A stretch of 64,000 nucleotides of DNA from Alentia gelatinosa (lineage: Eukaryota; Annelida; Polychaeta; Phyllodocida; Polynoidae): positions 126,525,016 to 126,589,015 of the forward strand of contig OX465580.1 of assembly GCA_950022655.1 (NCBI GenBank), in the 5' to 3' direction. Within the stretch, counting starts at the first letter, position 1, and each line of letters opens with the position of its first letter. The position numbers and the translations under genes were made by a program. Shown piece by piece: positions 24,901 through 32,850 of the stretch. The notes beneath the pieces are model-generated. The model searched no databases, was not told the origin of the DNA, and saw only the letters and a program-made list of their open reading frames with translations.

Positions 24901-27513
24901 GCCAGTGTGACTGGAGCATTACCCTTCCAGTACGCACGTCTACGTTCTTCTACGCATTTTGAAATCTCAAAATACGCTGCAATACGCGGAGATACGTGAT
25001 GCCCCAGTCACACTGGCGTAAATTTCGGCGTTTCTTCTACGTTTTTAAATTGGTGGGGAGTACGTATTAGCTACGGATTTGGAACGTATCTGTTGCGTTT
25101 CTTCAACGTTTTAGTACGCTTCTCAACGTTCATCAACGTTTCTTTACGCTTCTGTACGCATTATGGCGTTTTCCGGCGCATTCCGACTTTCTTGTACGTA
25201 TCTCCGCGTTTTGCGGCGTTTTACAACGCATTTGTATATTTCAAAATGCGTAGAGACACGTAGAGGTGCGTACACGGGAAAACGGCGTTTTTTACGCCAG
25301 TGTGACTGGGGCATAAAGAAAAGTCGGAATGCACCGAAAAACGCCACAATACGTACAGAAGGGTAAATGAGCGTTGATGAACGTTGAGAAGCGTACTAAA
25401 ACGTTAAAGCAAAGCAAACAGATACGTTCCAAATCCGTAGCTAATATGTGGTCCCCACCAATACAAATACGTAGAAGAAACGCCGAATTTTACGCCAGTG
25501 TGACTGGGGCATTAAATCTTATCTATTTATCAAGAGTAACGTGAATCTTTTTTTCTATTGTCAATTTCAATTTGTCCCAAGTTTTAGAATATTCTTCCTA
25601 AGCCGACAGGTAGCGTGTTTTATACTTTAACCGTTACCATTTACATTATTTGATATTAACACTACTGAAAACAGATGGGAATAAACGACAATGCAAAAAT
25701 GTTCATATGATTTATTATCCATCGTATACAAAGCCCCCATTGAAAATGTTTGGGGACGCAGTAAACCATGACCCAGTGTATAAAACCTGTCAGATACCAT
25801 AACTGTGGTATACGGATTCAAACCTGTGGTATACGACTTCAAAACCATGGTATACGGGAAAAATACTCCCTTTTGCTATAGAGCAAAGAAATAGTCCCTA
25901 TTGTTATACCCACTAATATGACAACTACTGGGTTTAATTTATTCGAAAAGATGGATAATAAATGCAACAATCGATGATTTTGTGGACAGGCGGCTCTGTA
26001 AACCACTCGGGGTTGACGTCGTAATACACTCGCTAGCGCTCGTGTATTACTACGCGTCAATCCCTCGTGGTTTACGGCCGCCTGTCCACAAAACTATCGA
26101 TTATTGTCTATATATTCACTATCTATCCGTAGTAGGACACTAGCAATACGTCTACCTTTTTGAATAATTCAAAATATATTTTCCCCCAGCACAGGAACAG
26201 GATATCGGGGGTCGGGGGGGGGGGGACATTATAGATAAAGTATCACACCTCTGACTCTTTCTTTTGTGAAAAAAAGACGAAAGGAGGATAGAAAAGTGAA
26301 GGGTAAAACAATTTCGAAATTACCGACGTGATTAACAACGTTCTTTAAAAGCCCTGTTGTATGTATTTAACATGTGAATGTTTATTGTTAGTATATTTTT
26401 AACAGACAATGTGTAATAATGTAAGGGTAATATCAAACACTTTCTTGAATCAGCTTTCACATTGTTCTCCAATGGATAATCCATATGTGGCCGAATACGA
26501 ATATTTTTTCATTGTTCGATTACTACCTGTAAACTCCATCGACATTTAGGATTAATATTAGGAAACGTCCTTACTGTGGACGAAACGGTTCCTGTTCGAG
26601 GTCAGTCGTCGATATCATACTGCCTGACGCCATAGGCGGAAGGCAGTATGAAATCGACGACTGACCGAGAACGAGAAATGTTTCGTCTACAGTCAGGACG
26701 TTAGCTTACTATTAAATACCTTAAACTGATGAAAAAAACGACATTTTCATGACTTATTAAGCCAGTCTCACAGCAGGCACGAACTTTTTTATTACTGCAC
26801 CCCTAGCAGCGGGCAGTATTTCATAGACATTCGCACTTAGGTATATACATGTAGTAATATAGAGAAACAGGCTTACTGTCTCCGTACGGATAAAATACGC
26901 GGTAAAATCGGCGATCAGATGAACCGATGCCGGAGGCAGAGGTTCATCTGATCGCCGATTTTACCAAGTAGTTTATCCGTACGGAGACAGTCAGCCTGTT
27001 TTTCTATTATCATATACCTTAAAATATCGAATTTTTAACTTTGCTACTGGGGGAATATTTGGATTTCGCCGCCGTACATGCCCCGTACGCCACATACATA
27101 CCCCGTACGTCACCTAGGTGTCGTACGGGTATAAATACGACATGGGTAGGAGCGGGCAGTATGTGTAGGATATACTACCACAGGTATATAATAATAAAGA
27201 AGAGCAAAAACCCTGTTATCTTGATCATTTGTTAATATTGAAAAACACAAAAGTTGACCACAGACTATGCATACCTTGTGCCCATCATGAGGGTGAAGAT
27301 GGGGCCATACTTCTTGGCAAGGTTATTGAAGTCATAGTGAACATTATCGCCGAAGAGATGGGGTGAGCCAATCCATGGGATTCCCCATGGTCCTGGGGGC
27401 AGGTTCCTTGGCCGTATTGCATAGTAAGAAAATATGATCAGCAGCAGAACTAACACCACTAGACTGAGTGTAGGGTGTTCTCGGAGAACCTCCAACAGGC
27501 TGTTCACATACAT
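8039..27513 (-). CDS. Cytochrome P450, CYP2-like, complete 8-exon gene
   Basis: Eight minus-strand exons (27513-27275, 18094-17979, 15318-15090, 13043-12845, 11783-11574, 10747-10568, 9289-9148, 8226-8039) each have an AG acceptor and GT donor where needed. Together they total 1503 bp, giving 500 residues plus TGA with consistent phases. The protein has an N-terminal membrane anchor (about residues 16-32), a Pro-rich hinge LPPGPWGIPWIG, a C-helix with WKEKK, an I-helix region LFPDAVDSTGN, K-helix ExxR (EVGR), and the heme-binding loop FFGAGRRMCIGE with the cysteine thiolate ligand. Length and order are normal for microsomal P450s, which insert one oxygen atom into substrates using electrons from P450 reductase at the ER. 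Substrate cannot be inferred. Unusual residues: I-helix AGxDT appears as DAVDS, WxxxR as WxxxK, and PERF as PETL. The subfamily is not assigned. Intron 1 is 9.2 kb and full of repeats. Confidence 0.92.
8494..9020. mobile_element. TTAA-flanked MITE, copy 2 (in P450 intron 7)
   Basis: It has the same 9-bp termini AGGCATATC/GATATGCCT, the same TTAA flanks and the same internal length (519 bp) as the copy at 3588-4114. It lies between P450 exons 7 and 8. High identity suggests fairly recent activity. Confidence 0.8.
9148..9289 (-). CDS. P450 exon 7
   Basis: Acceptor atcttttcag, donor gtatgtag. It runs from DCYILANHW through the meander (QGSRFAPETL, where PERF is usual) to the start of the heme loop, FFGA. 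142 bp, ends in phase 1. Confidence 0.9.
9602..9730. mobile_element. Family A core without a clear hairpin
   Basis: It runs from ttatctcgtccctg to ttaggggtaggataag. Its right part (cctatggcgttttttattaggggtaggataag) is nearly identical to the right end of the copy at 28371-28645. No abutting palindrome is visible. Confidence 0.5.
10252..10538. mobile_element. Family A hairpin + core element
   Basis: A near-palindrome (10252-10398; outer ends gaaacctat / ataggtttc, tip ggtgaagctgcgc) directly abuts a core from ttatatcacccct to ctaggggtgagataaa (10538). It lies in P450 intron 6, about 30 bp from exon 6. The core is the reverse complement of the core at 18872. Confidence 0.65.
10568..10747 (-). 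CDS. P450 exon 6 (K-helix)
   Basis: Acceptor tgtacacag, donor gtatatg. It encodes the J-K region with EATIYEVGR, which holds the invariant ExxR pair, and ends at FKGYNIPE. 180 bp, phase 0 at both ends. Confidence 0.9.
11574..11783 (-). CDS. P450 exon 5 (I-helix)
   Basis: Acceptor catttgtgtag, donor gtattc. It encodes IHEHRATFNKDNIRDVIDGY and then the I-helix LFPDAVDSTGN. The acid of the oxygen-activation motif is kept (Asp), but the following Thr is Ser and the preceding Gly is Ala. 210 bp, phase 0 at both ends. Confidence 0.9.
11858..12170. mobile_element. Family B element, minus orientation
   Basis: It starts tattactatataaacc, contains actgtaaatatgta (the family B subterminal motif), and ends with a hairpin at about 12085-12165 (ataatttaca / tgtaaattat arms). 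It shares catgcttgtacaag and the hairpin sequence, in inverse orientation, with the copy at 13335-13645. It lies in P450 intron 4. Confidence 0.5.
12845..13043 (-). CDS. P450 exon 4
   Basis: Acceptor ctttatttatag, donor gttagt. It encodes RFDYGDPMV to NFQKFLTDR, the F-G region that usually lines the substrate channel. 199 bp, ends in phase 0. Confidence 0.88.
13100..14030. repeat. Direct duplication in P450 intron 3
   Basis: Two diverged direct copies: about 13100-13334 plus 13640-13715, and about 13717-14030. Both contain aggagcaaatg, tatgttcatcactgatgc, tctatgaagaaagaagag, ataggatgtatatagatgag and gtttgaagatggcgactgaac. The first copy is interrupted by the family B element at 13335-13645, which therefore inserted after the duplication. 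Related pieces also occur at 12450-12610 and 14130-14270. Confidence 0.6.
13335..13645. mobile_element. Family B element, plus orientation
   Basis: A hairpin at about 13353-13425 (gatgctaatttacgg / ccgtttgt...ttagcatc, tip gaggcgtttacgct) is followed by a core ending gtacatatttacagtatatatac and ggtatctagtaaatga. It is inserted in one copy of the intron duplication, which fixes its limits. Confidence 0.55.
14673..15001. repeat. Tandem duplication, about 150-bp units, in P450 intron 3
   Basis: Units 14673-14824 and 14848-15001 share aatataattgatta, atttatgaggccc, gaccggcaac, gatatgtcattgtcaataac and cagataatgcaca, and both end in a T run. It lies just downstream (on the gene strand) of exon 3, whose donor is at 15089. 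Confidence 0.65.
15090..15318 (-). CDS. P450 exon 3
   Basis: Acceptor gtttcttatag, donor gtgagg. It encodes the C-helix (SEAWKEKKKIM) and the following region to ISGVVFNG. The C-helix Arg that normally contacts the heme propionate is Lys here. 229 bp, ends in phase 2. Confidence 0.9.
15574..16445. mobile_element. Family B element, best-preserved copy
   Basis: The first 165 bp form a hairpin: arms of about 70 bp, about 90% complementary, with the inner 26 bp (ttgtttcggagaaattcg then ttctgaac) perfectly paired around the tip gagccggcacggcga. It abuts TATTATTATATACCT (about 15735-15749), the left terminus of a 710-bp core that ends with the exact inverse AGGTATATAATAATA (to 16445). No coding frame. 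The copy at 35357-35795 shares the hairpin's left arm and the right 340 bp. It lies in P450 intron 2. Confidence 0.7.
16790..17330. repeat. Nested palindrome region in P450 intron 2
   Basis: Inner hairpin 16913-17085 has arms with cttaagtgggattcacac and catgtacc..acaggg on both sides, about 85-90% complementary. Outer segments (accaccgacggac, gttggcaccaccgac) resemble the MITE at 20644-20948. It is probably a composite of TIR elements. Confidence 0.5.
17395..17600. repeat. Degenerate short repeat GGGTGTCCGCTTAYG
   Basis: Variants of gtgtccgcttacg occur about eight times (gtgtctgcttac, gtgtccacttatg, gtgtccgctaatg, gtgcccgcttacg, gtgtctgcttagg, cgtccgcttgc, gtgtccgttagg), irregularly spaced by about 18-40 bp. 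No gene. Confidence 0.5.
17979..18094 (-). CDS. P450 exon 2
   Basis: Acceptor ttggtttcag, donor gtaagttatg. It encodes PLIVMNTNELIKEAF and KRADDFSNRP, the beta-1/B-helix region of CYP2-type enzymes. 116 bp, ends in phase 1. Confidence 0.9.
18872..19157. mobile_element. Family A core + hairpin element, clear copy
   Basis: The core runs from tttttatctcacccctag to ggtgagatag (about 19013). It directly abuts a near-palindrome (19022-19157) whose arms read ttagggtcagagctc... and its inverse, with tip gcggcttcgcc. The hairpin is on the side opposite the ctagtatttttccccc end, as in every other family A copy. It lies in P450 intron 1. Confidence 0.7.
20644..20948. mobile_element. MITE with CCCTGTTTCCATTGGCCGA ends
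   Basis: The left end ccctgtttccattggccga and right end tcggccaatggaaacgtgcc are inverted repeats. The interior carries cgacgaag, gtctgtcggtgg and ccgtcggtgg inverted motifs. Related fragments occur at about 7390-7690, 16800-16880 and 31241-31446. No coding capacity. Confidence 0.6.
21511..21543 (-). ncRNA. Hammerhead-ribozyme-like core (weak)
   Basis: Read on the minus strand, CTGATGA is followed by a perfect 6-bp stem (GGATTA / TAATCC, loop ATAA) and then GAAAC. This is the order of the conserved hammerhead core. One unpaired A sits between CTGATGA and the stem, and I could not find a good stem III with a cleavage-site UH triplet, so it may be inactive or coincidental. Such motifs are known in terminal regions of Penelope-like elements, and a Penelope-like fragment lies at the right edge of this window. 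Confidence 0.3.
21856..21938. repeat. (TA)n microsatellite
   Basis: Nearly pure TA dinucleotide over about 80 bp. The DNA from here to about 23500 (P450 intron 1) contains nothing I recognise. Confidence 0.9.
23540..24185. repeat. Degenerate minisatellite, GGTNGGTGGGTAGGCA-type
   Basis: About 640 bp of variants of ggtaggcaggttggtgggtgg. The monomer is about 12 bp but drifts. Long open frames on both strands here are by-products of the repeat. The same monomer occurs on the opposite strand at 59940-60360. Confidence 0.8.
24604..25512. mobile_element. Cluster of MITEs with GCCCCAGTCACACTGGCG TIRs
   Basis: Full elements at 24604-24919 and 24999-25314 have ends atgccccagtcacactggcg and their inverse. 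A half element ends at 25512. They are filled with tacgc/gcgta repeats (tacgcacgtctacgttctt). AT dinucleotides flank the ends, as in ISL2EU-like elements with 2-bp AT duplications; that assignment is inferred from the ends only. No transposase. Confidence 0.7.
25895..26110. mobile_element. Family B-like element, minus orientation
   Basis: A core beginning tattgttatacccac is followed by a strong hairpin (25962-26105: atcgatgattttgtggacaggcgg and its inverse, tip cgctagcg). Apart from the first part, the core is diverged. Confidence 0.5.
26551..26856. mobile_element. Family B element (first of a back-to-back pair)
   Basis: The hairpin 26551-26703 has arms taggaaacgtcctta...gtcagtcgtcg and their inverse, with tip gacgccataggcgga. 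The core starts tactattaaatacct and ends with cacttaggtatata plus gtaata (26856). The core contains ccctagcagcgggcagtat, related to cccctaggagcagtac of the 15.6-kb copy. Confidence 0.65.
26857..27197. mobile_element. Family B element (second of the pair)
   Basis: The hairpin 26864-27004 has arms gaaacaggcttactgtctcc... and their inverse, with tip gatgccggaggcaga. It abuts tattatcatatacct (27005-27019); the core ends aggtatataataata (27183-27197). It lies only about 80 bp from the donor of P450 exon 1. Confidence 0.68.
27275..27513 (-). CDS. P450 exon 1
   Basis: It starts with ATG at 27513-27511 (MYVNSLLEV) and carries the hydrophobic anchor LSLVVLVLLLIIFSYY and the proline hinge. It ends in phase 2 at GGCACAAG before the donor gtatgc. 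The codon is completed by exon 2. Confidence 0.9.
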
Positions 27514-28370
27514 GGTGCTTGGTGGAGACTGTCGACCGGGGAGAGGACTCTATCCTGTGAATGTTTTTTTTAAGGTCGGCTGATGTCGATATCACTGGCA
27601 ACAAACTATACTTCATGCACGGAATGTTGGCCCAACTATCATACCATTAATGCAATGATTGTAACTGATCCGGCTTTTCAAGGATCATAGAGTAGAAATT
27701 AGATGTGAGTCGTAGGATTGCAGCCTCATGGTTGTAATCATTGTTGACTATAACGCTTAATATTCAAATTATTATCTTGGCTGGCGAATGGACTTTTAGG
27801 TATTCACTAATGGGAGCATCAAGGTAAACTCTCATATACATAACTTGTCTCTATTTTGTGTACGGTAAGCCCTGAACAGGTTATTGTGTCTTTCGAAAAT
27901 ATGGATCATAAGGTTTATGTTCTTGACTTTTATTACCCACCTATTACGGAGTCTCCATAGGAAATATATAGGACATCTGGAATTAGCTACCCGCAGATTC
28001 TGGTATGTCAGAATCTCCTGCAGGAGAAATAGTCCTGTCCATAATGAGGTTGAATCATCATGTACTTCGAAATGAGTTTTTTGAATGTTTATTCAATGTT
28101 AATCATTTAGAATCACTCATAATAATTAGCGGCTAACTCCTCGGAGATTACGGCCACTCGTACACGAAACCACTAATTATTGTGTATGTATTTCACTTAT
28201 CAAGGATTAAGAGATATCGTTCCTGGACAATCTCCAACAATTTACGGTAGATTCTCGAGACGGATTGGTAGCTTTATCAAGTGTAATAAGTATAAAGTAA
28301 TATAGAGAAGGGGACGTAAAAGGGGTCAAAGGTGGGGAGAATTCCTCTAAGACATGTTATAATATCAAGA

Positions 28371-28645
28371 GACGTCACGAGTTTGAGTCTGAGTTTATTT
28401 ATGCCACGCATTTTGTTGGCTCCATAATTTCATGAGTCGAAGACGAGTGACATTACGGAGCCAACAAAATGAGCGGCATAAATAAACTCAATCTCAAACG
28501 AGTGGCGTCTAGATTGTATCCTACCCCGTTTCCATATTTTTTCAGTATCAGAAAGTAGTGGCATAAACAACACTTTATGTCACGCCCGTGAAATAAACAA
28601 ATCCCCTGTTAAGCCTATGGCGTTTTTTATTAGAGGTAGGATAAG
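28371..28645. mobile_element. Family A hairpin + core element
   Basis: Near-palindrome 28371-28510 (gacgtcacgagtttgag... and inverse; inner arms catttt gttggctcc / ggagccaacaaaatg), tip gagtcgaagacg. The core goes from gtatcctacccc to agaggtaggataag. Hairpin and core have the same relative polarity as the other copies. DNA from 27514 to 28370, upstream of the P450 start, shows no other feature or clear core promoter. Confidence 0.65.
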
Positions 28646-29140
28646 AAGAGACACTATAGAGCTAGAAAAATCAGGCAAACTGAAGCGGACATCTAAGCAC
28701 TGAAAACTGTTCCATGATGATGTTTTCACCTAATTAAAATATCATAAAAAAAGAAGCATATCTGAATGTATATAAACAGAAAAGAACAGCTCTTGTGGCG
28801 CCTCAGTCTCCAACCCTAGTCTGCTTCACTCTGTCCCTATGTGTGGGAGAAACTCCAAGCGGATCCGACCAAATTCTAACGTTTTATATGTGGTAGGTAA
28901 CAAATATGTTTTTTGATGCGTATGACTTTGTAAATGCAAGTATAACTTTGTACATGCAATGTCCAGTAACATACATTTGTAGTCTGTATCAACATAAATT
29001 TCGTTATTACAACAAAATACCGCCTTTCCATGTACTTTATACTGTTGAATTTCTGAACCGCAAGATATAAACCTTTCTCTCTTCCTGGTATAAATGTCCA
29101 TGGGTTTAACATTAGGAAGTCGTATACTCAGCAGGTCTGC

Positions 29141-29721
29141 AATAGGCCTTTTTCCGTAGGCCGGTGTCGCACCTTATCTGCTTAGTTACGCCACAGCTGA
29201 AGCCAAACATTCACCTAGAAACGTATACTTTAGCATGGGACCACTGAGTGTATGAGCGTAATACGTCCATAATACCTGTGTACATTATTTCCAGGGAAAG
29301 AAGAGTGATTGCATTGTATTCTATGGTATTCCAGCTACAATTTGATGTATCATACAAGTATATCACCTTAATGATGCTTTAGTTATAGCTTAGATAACAC
29401 AGGGACACCTAAACTGAATACACAATAATACATTGGCAGGCCTAGCTATTATATGCTTATCTTTTTCCATGTTTATACCAAGATAATTATCAACTACGAA
29501 GTTGAGGCAGCCTAGACTTGTTGATACAATACCCTAGTTTGTTCCAACAATTTAATCAGCCAAAAAACAACACTCCTCTAATCACACCCACCGTTCACAC
29601 TATAGGTGTGATCACTGTGTTCCCTATACACAAGTGGCCGGACTCGGCCGTGTTTGTCCGAGCGGCCGCGTTACTAGACAGTGGGCCGTTAGGCGGCGCT
29701 GAACGGCAAAACCTGTATTAC
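29141..29721. mobile_element. Family C TIR element, copy 1
   Basis: It starts aataggcctttttccg and ends cggcaaaacctgtatt. It is collinear over about 580 bp with the copy at 42994-43560 (for example tgtatgagcgtaatacg, gctacaatttgatg, agataacacagggacacc, ttgttccaacaattta, tgggccgttaggcggcgctg). No coding capacity. Confidence 0.65.
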
Positions 29722-29741
29722 TGTAAAGTCGCAAGTCAACA

Positions 29742-29910
29742 AAAAGTCATAAACGGCCGACGAGGGTCATAAAAACGGCGGCGCCCGTCGCATCGCACAC
29801 AATCGCTCCTGTGGGGCCGGACTTGCGCACGTGGTCGATCGTGTGCGATGCGACGGATCCGTCGCATCGCACATCTTGAAATATTCATGATGTGCGATAG
29901 ATTCGTCGCA
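29742..29910. repeat. Family D palindrome (GTGCGATGCGAC)
   Basis: A perfect 32-bp palindrome at 29842-29873 is centred on GGATCC and flanked by tgcgatgcgac. A further inverted arm lies at 29790-29807 (gtcgcatcgcacac). A related block lies at 30645-30810. No gene. Confidence 0.65.
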
Positions 29911-30208
29911 TGGGCATGGAGTATTTAACATGTTTCACAGTAGGAGAATGTGGGACACCAAAGCTCAAGTTTTAATTGGTTGTCGTGTCCAATATATAGT
30001 AATCATCATAGTGAATAGTCCATCTCTCAAGAAAGTAATATAAACATGTTATATATATATATACACAAAGCTTAATTTCATAGATGTGGGGGGTCTCTTT
30101 GGTTAGTGGAATCTGTATCATCATTGATAGGGTTGATTCAAATATAACTGTACATATATACATATATATACGGTCCCTGTAGTTATTTGGTTATCTATTT
30201 AGAGGGAA

Positions 30209-30445
30209 GCCCACGAGATGAAAATAGCTTGGTCCGTACTCCACCTCGTTTGACCACAGAGTAATTCACTCAGCTTCGCTTCGTGAATTACTCTGCAGTC
30301 AATTTTCATCAAGTGGGTTTTTTAAATTTTATCTCACCCCATATAACATTGTTTATTGATGAAATGAATCACCAAATTAGCCATTGAGTATTGGGTACAC
30401 GAGTTAATAATGTTAAGCCTATGGAGAAAAATACCAGGGTGAGAT
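30209..30445. mobile_element. Family A hairpin + core element
   Basis: Hairpin 30209-30318: gagtaattcactc / gtgaattactctg around tip agcttcgct; outer cccac..gatgaaaat / attttcatc..gtggg, with about 25 bp extra in the left arm. It abuts ttttatctcaccccat; the core ends ccagggtgagataaag. The core's right part reads ttaagcctatggagaaaaatacc, as in other copies. Confidence 0.65.
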
Positions 30446-30644
30446 AAAGGTTCCATATATAATATTATTGTACAGGGATGTCAGTTGGATAAGAAAAAAT
30501 AAGTGGATATACCCATCGTGTGAGAGAGGCTCAAGTAATATTTTATTTGTTTTACACAAGGAAAAGGGAATTTTCAAAAGAAAATTAAAAAAAACTCTCT
30601 TTACTGTTGACAGTAATACTTCTTCTTCCATAGGAGCCACTACA

Positions 30645-30810
30645 TGTACTGCGATGAATCCATCGCATCAGTGGGGCATACCCTGGGTTTTCTTTGCGAT
30701 TGGGTGCGATGAATCCATCGCAATAGGGGTCATAAACCCGGCCGAGGGGGCGTTTATGGGGCCATAAAACATGTGCGACAATCGCATCGCATCAGTGGGG
30801 CCGGGCCTTA
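30645..30810. repeat. Family D related block
   Basis: It has repeated gcgatgaatccatcgca palindromes and ends with tcgcatcgcatcagtggggccggg. This is related to the block at 29742-29910 (shared tcgcatcgca and tggggccgg), suggesting both are parts of one MITE family. Confidence 0.5.
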
Positions 30811-30865
30811 GCTCATTCTCAACGGGTGATAAGCAGATGAATATTTCAAGGCGGAGATAAAATCA

Positions 30866-31019
30866 GAAACATATTTGTGCTTGGTCTGGGTCCCCGTTTG
30901 CCCTCACGTTTGGAGTGCCTCAGAATATTCACTCGGCTATCACCTCGTTCATATTACTACACACTTCAAACTCGATGGAGAACGAAGACACAGACCAAAT
31001 ACTCATCAATGTGTTTCTT
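30866..31019. repeat. Family A hairpin
   Basis: Arms ttggtctgggtc...tcagaatattcactcgg and their approximate inverse, tip cggctatcacc. It is preceded by gcggagataaaatc, a decayed core end. Confidence 0.55.
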
Positions 31020-31240
31020 TATAGCGTTCTATTGAGACTGCAATTCATTGTTGGAAATGCATGTATCAACGTTTGACGTTCACATGTATTGCTTGATAGC
31101 CTCTGAATTGAGGTGATTTCTTTAGGAATTGAGATGTCGGTCGAGGCAGGTCAAAGACCGAGCTCTGTTGCCTACTGGTTATCATACGATGCTGATTACC
31201 ATTTTTGTCATCTCTTCATATCGAGTGGACTGTCGACTAT

Positions 31241-31446
31241 AGGCCCGTTTCCATTGGAAGACAAAGACGGTGTAGATGTTTTGAGTTCTCCTAAAATTTC
31301 CATTTTGCGTCAGCAGTGGTAAAGGTTCCTGACTTAAATTGGTGATGGCCAATGGAAATGGGCTTTTAGGAGAACTAAAAAAATCTGTTAACGTCAGCAG
31401 TGCTAAAGGTCTGTTGGCTTTCGTTGGTCAATGGGAACGGGCCTTA
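31241..31446. mobile_element. MITE with GGCCCGTTTCCATTGG ends
   Basis: The left end aggcccgtttccattgg is inverted at 31349-31365 (ccaatggaaatgggctt) and again, less well, at 31435-31446 (aatgggaacgggcct). Its interior is related to the element at 20644-20948. Possibly two overlapping copies. Confidence 0.5.
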
Positions 31447-31541
31447 GGTCGCATTGACTATTTCGGTAAATAGTCAATGTCTTCTTTGTGTGGTAACCTG
31501 AGTATATTTGATTTTATGGCCAATTTCCCCATACACGTTAT

Positions 31542-32373
31542 AGTGTTAACCCTTTCCTTAACAATAATGCCTCAAGGCACTCCCGTGGCTAGTGCAAATG
31601 ATACCTTAAAGCAACATTTTTAGTTAAAATCCCATTTATCTCAGCTGATTTTTTCAGAGATAATGTAAAACGTCTTTATAGTGATTATTGATATATAATT
31701 TCATAGTTATCACCAGCGGAAATGTGGTGGGGCAGGAATCCAGCAGTGTTTTGTATGTTCCACAGAAGGTGACGCGGAGAGTCAATCCTTACTGTGTAGT
31801 GATTCCGGGCAACGCCGCACACGAGAGTGGCGCAGTGGGGGCCAGGATTACGTAACACTGGGTATATATACTCAGTGTTCGCAGTAGGTCGACAAGCTGT
31901 CCTTGTGCGTCTCTCCTCGAGAGTGGACACTTGGACCCTCACTTTGCAGGCGGGTTCTCGTAACCTTCCTGGTGGTTAGGCAATCTTTCAGATTAGCCTC
32001 TCCAGTGTTACCTGGCACGCCATGCTGGGGTACTGTACTTGTCCGAGTGATTTTCCAGATCTCTCCGGGAAGTAGTTGTTAATAAACATTATTAAACGTG
32101 TGAGTTGTGTTCTGTGTTCCTAGGTTTATGCATAGTTACCGAAAACCGAACCGACCTACGTAATTGCTCGTAGGGTGGGATCTAGCCGGGAACTAGCTTT
32201 CTGGAAGTGGATCTTCCAAACTGCTAGTCAGGCGGTGACCACCACAGAAACATTGACAGACAACTTTGATGACGGTGGAAAAGAATCAGATTTTCTCAAC
32301 ACTAGTAACATGGGCCTGCACTAAAGAGGTGAACCGTGTCAGACATGCCTCATTTAAAGACGTGCACCTGCAA
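31542..32373. repeat. Dispersed repeat interrupted by a solo LTR
   Basis: Segments 31542-31722 and 32247-32373 are collinear with 38475-38825 (ttaaccctttcctta, aatgcctcaaggcac, cccgtggctag, agagataatgtaaaacgtctt, attgacagacaacttt, tttaaagacgtgcacctgc). The uninterrupted copy at 38.5 kb shows that 31723-32246 is an insertion. Confidence 0.7.
31723..32246. mobile_element. Solo LTR, 524 bp
   Basis: It starts TGTGGTGGGG and ends GACCACCACA, with TG...CA termini and short inverted ends. It is flanked on both sides by GAAA (31719-31722, 32247-32250), a 4-bp target duplication. Inside are a TATA box (tatatata, 31863-31870) and a poly(A) signal AATAAA (32081-32086), in the order expected for U3-R-U5 on the plus strand. 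There is no internal retrotransposon sequence. Clade not determined. Confidence 0.75.
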
Positions 32374-32689
32374 CCAGTCCATGGAGCTCTTCCACACTGT
32401 ATGATCCTATTCTTTCGTAAAGGCTCATTCTAAGGCCTCCATTTCATTTTTACCCTTTGTAACTGATAAAGTTGTTGTACGAGACCTGAATCGTAAAACT
32501 GAGATGCATAGTTATAATTTTGTGAGTTTGTTGTATCTCTGTATTCTATCAAATCCTAAATCGTTGAATTACCATTACCATGTCCATCTCGAAACCTGTT
32601 TGCAAGTATTGCCCGGCAATATAAACCAGTTGCCAAAATAGTAACTGATACCTTGTCTGCTTTATTGGCACAAAAACTTGGTAAACGTG

Positions 32690-32850
32690 TCAATACAGAA
32701 ATTTCTCCAAAGAAAATTATAGTTTGTTTGTATACCTTAATTACTAGTGATCTGGTCATGTAGTACCTCATCTTAGAAAACAGAAAGAGTTCACGATTTA
32801 GTTTCTTAATTACTGCTTTTATCAAATATTAAGTGTTCGTCAAGGTAGGA
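32690..32850 (-). pseudogene. LINE reverse-transcriptase fragment
   Basis: Minus-strand frame with KKLNRELFLFSKMRYYMT and RSLVIKVYKQTII, matching position for position the segment MNRKLFFFGNHRDKMTKS / KLYKQTII of the LINE at 35270-35356. The same family in opposite orientation, with a frameshift near 32820. Confidence 0.65.
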
